This document shows, one piece after another, positions 62,211-64,000 of a DNA stretch of 64,000 bases. The notes beneath the pieces were generated by a model that was not told the DNA's origin, searched no databases, and was given only the letters and a program-made list of their open reading frames with translations. The position numbers were made by a program, and so were the translations under genes. The DNA comes from JAFEDN01 sp963795715 (GTDB taxonomy: Bacteria > Pseudomonadota > Gammaproteobacteria > Coxiellales > Coxiellaceae). Where the stretch lies: NCBI GenBank assembly GCA_963795715.1, contig CAWCIY010000003.1, positions 248,001-312,000 on the forward strand. The letters are read 5' to 3'. Each line of letters starts with the position of its first letter. Positions within the stretch are counted from its first letter, which is position 1.

Positions 62211-62306
62211 TTCTATCTTAGAAATAAATATAATCCTAAATTAATCAGTTGCCACCGTAGCGAGTTTAAATTGCGCTATTTTAAGTGAACAATCCTTTTC
62301 CAGTAA

Positions 62307-62516
62307 AATTTTGAAAAAGATGATGAGTATGCCGTTCATTTACCAAATGGCTCTGTTACCATATTACGTAATGAAGAAGACATCTGTGCTTTTATTAATC
62401 TAGCACGCAAAGAGGGCTTTCCTTTAGATGTTAATCCCAAATGGGGCTGGCCTGATACTCAGGTTGCCATTAATAGGCTCCTTTTAGAGCCTGATCTAGT
62501 AGAGTTAATATGTTAA
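62307..62516 (+). pseudogene. Gene remnant without start
   Basis: A 69-codon open stretch without a start codon, reading NFEKDDEYAVHLPNGSVTIL...FINLARKEGFPLDVNPKWGW...LLLEPDLVELIC before TAA. Base composition and amino-acid use look coding. It is probably the 3' end of a lost effector-like gene. Confidence 0.5.
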
Positions 62517-62562
62517 AATATTAGCAATCGATAATTTCCATAAGGGAAGGGAGGTATATGGT

Positions 62563-63435
62563 ATGCGAATTAAAACAGAGATAGAAACTGGAAAAATGTC
62601 CTATGAATTTGATGATGATTATAGGGACAGCTACCTCGAACAACACATAACCAACGAAGGGTGGAATAAAATACAATTCTACATAATTATAAGAACTATT
62701 GCAGATTTCATAGAAACTTATACAGAAGCATTTATGAATGCCGGTTTCCCAGGAGACCCTATCTGGGTCTTTGAACAACTACTGATTATTAATCAACATA
62801 TGAAGCAATATGGACAAAACAAGAATTATGAACTCCGTCAATTAGGTCCACCACTAAATGACTTCATTACTAATATGAAGGACCCTAAGTGGAAAATTCC
62901 GTCCATTGATTCTTTAATTATTCATAGTATCGATAAACCACGACAATTCATTAGAGAGTGGTTTTCTGAGCTTAAGCTACCGATGCATGGTGATTGTTAC
63001 AGTGAAACTCATTTAGAACAAGCACATAGTATTGTAAGCGATTTACTGACAACAGCTATTAATACCATAAAGGAAACCGATGCATATAAAAAAGCCTCTG
63101 GTGCAGGAACTCTACATTGTGAAGTGGTAGCAAATTTAATAAAAAACGCTGAACAAGAAGCAAAACTTACCCCACCATTACCTCATACAAGTTTAGGTGC
63201 CCACGTTAATTTTTTTGATGCCACTACATCTAATAACAGTTCATCATTACAATCAGCATCTCATTCTGGACTATCCGTAACACCAGCTTCTCCAAATTCA
63301 TGGACACCCAATATGTTCAATACTCCTCCTGATAGTAAATTTGTTACCACTCCCCAAGGAAAAGAGGATGAAGAAGTTCGATTACATCTTCGCCAAATGA
63401 TAAAACCAGCGACTACTGCAACTGGCAAAAAATAG
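62563..63435 (+). CDS. Hypothetical protein, 290 aa
   Basis: GGAAGGGAGG lies about ten bases before the ATG. Residues 1-215 form a helical domain with aromatic-rich segments (WNKIQFYIIIRTIADFIETYTEAFMNAGFPGDPIWVFEQLL). Residues 216-290 are a Ser/Thr/Pro-rich disordered tail ending in a charged helix (EDEEVRLHLRQM). No signal peptide or known motif. Its place after the TIKI-like and kinase genes suggests that it belongs to the effector-like island. A short terminator-like palindrome follows at 63497. Confidence 0.6.
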   Translation: MRIKTEIETGKMSYEFDDDYRDSYLEQHITNEGWNKIQFYIIIRTIADFIETYTEAFMNAGFPGDPIWVFEQLLIINQHMKQYGQNKNYELRQLGPPLNDFITNMKDPKWKIPSIDSLIIHSIDKPRQFIREWFSELKLPMHGDCYSETHLEQAHSIVSDLLTTAINTIKETDAYKKASGAGTLHCEVVANLIKNAEQEAKLTPPLPHTSLGAHVNFFDATTSNNSSSLQSASHSGLSVTPASPNSWTPNMFNTPPDSKFVTTPQGKEDEEVRLHLRQMIKPATTATGKK

Positions 63436-63496
63436 ATGGGTAACCCTTCTACACGTGGATCAGGTAACCCCATGGCTTTGCAAACTAAAATAGCGC

Positions 63497-63518
63497 AAGA
63501 CCTAGTGCACTAGGTCTT
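63497..63518. repeat. Perfect 22-bp palindrome
   Basis: AAGACCTAGTGCACTAGGTC plus TT is its own reverse complement. It lies 61 bases after the preceding stop and 62 bases before the next start, with no T tract. It could be a terminator without a tail or an operator of the next gene. Confidence 0.4.
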
Positions 63519-63580
63519 CGCAGTAGGTGGCAACTGATTAATTTAGTATAATGTAATCCTACCAGAAAAGGTGAAGTTTA

Positions 63581-64000
63581 ATGGTTAAACGAGAAGAAAA
63601 AGCAGAATTACAGTCTTATCCCCTGAAAATTTGTATTGCGAAAGCAATTTCAACTTCCGAAAAAAATATCGATACAACCAGTAAAGAAGAGAAAACTGCT
63701 TTTGTCTCTCTAACAAGTAAAATCTCAATCGCTTGTGAATTAAGTTCAAATCAATATTTTACACTGGCACTAAGCTTAGCCATTACTCAACCCGGTAATA
63801 CTTTATCAGATCATTTTATTTATCAATTGGCTGCAGAAGATCGCATATATTCATTAATTACTAGCAAAAAAAAACTCGAAGGCGTAAGAAAAATAGAATG
63901 GCCAAATAATTCAGAATTATCGGTAGAATATTTTTCTGAATTTCCGAAGCTGCAAAAATTACTAGTCGAAACTTTTTTGCAATTAGCACATCAAAGTATA
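63581..64000 (+). CDS. Hypothetical protein, 3' end outside window
   Basis: Open from ATG 63581 (GAAAAGG nine bases upstream) to the right edge, 140 codons without a stop. The product starts MVKREEKAELQSYPLKICIAKAIS and is mixed alpha/beta with no recognised motif. Coding-like codon use and a ribosome binding site support it. Length and function unknown. Confidence 0.55.
   Translation, partial: MVKREEKAELQSYPLKICIAKAISTSEKNIDTTSKEEKTAFVSLTSKISIACELSSNQYFTLALSLAITQPGNTLSDHFIYQLAAEDRIYSLITSKKKLEGVRKIEWPNNSELSVEYFSEFPKLQKLLVETFLQLAHQSI

Overview
The window looks like a chromosomal segment of an AT-rich, host-associated gammaproteobacterium, most likely of the order Legionellales (Coxiella/Legionella/Rickettsiella-like). 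This is an inference. It rests on an ordinary gammaproteobacterial housekeeping backbone (topA-smg-dprA, fmt, a cytochrome oxidase assembly cluster with the DUF2909 gene, gmhB) interleaved with large eukaryote-like or effector-like genes: an OTU-type cysteine protease candidate, ankyrin and Sel1 proteins, multi-kinase proteins and a TIKI/TraB-like protein. Many insertion sequences, gene remnants and in-gene palindromic repeats are also present. No rRNA, tRNA or CRISPR array was recognised.

Layout. 0-6.5 kb: the 3' part of a membrane protein gene, a small gene, then a minus-strand run dprA-smg-topA-glycosyltransferase. topA is split by two single-base homopolymer frameshifts, and the glycosyltransferase carries a GC-rich palindromic insert. 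6.6-15.7 kb: a block bounded by two inverted copies of a decayed IS982-type element and by 11-15 bp direct repeats, sitting between dprA and fmt. It holds a 745-aa unknown protein and a very large OTU-domain protein whose 3' end is cut off by an IS3-family element. 15.8-19.3 kb: fmt, then mobile debris, a lone tyrosine recombinase and a small secreted protein. 19.8-28.4 kb: a membrane protein followed by a tight six-gene operon (alpha-oxoamine synthase, POT transporter, MDR oxidoreductase, TauD dioxygenase, KAS III-like protein, amino-acid permease) that looks like an undescribed small-molecule pathway. 28.5-38.7 kb: accessory debris with Tn3, IS5-like, IS1634-like and ISAs1 transposases, a broken Sel1 gene, an Hcp/effector/tandem-immunity locus of type VI secretion character, and a second interrupted copy of a two-gene cassette also found at 16.8 kb.

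39-47.9 kb: an aromatic amino-acid transporter, gmhB, an unknown gene, a Thr/Pro-rich secreted protein, acylphosphatase, and the cytochrome oxidase assembly genes cyoE-ctaA-SCO-like-surf1-DUF2909-ctaE. ctaA carries an in-frame palindromic repeat, and the usual coxB-coxA-ctaG genes are not upstream of ctaE in this window. 48-64 kb: an effector-like island with an ankyrin protein, three unknown proteins, two tandem ~4.2-kb genes each encoding four kinase-like domains (the second with an in-frame stop), a TIKI/TraB-like protein and further unknown or partial genes.

The most unusual items are the four-kinase tandem paralogues with complementary loss of HRD and DFG motifs, the alpha-oxoamine synthase operon with its atypical KAS III active site, the IS-interrupted OTU protein that can be rejoined in frame, and the twice-interrupted two-gene cassette.
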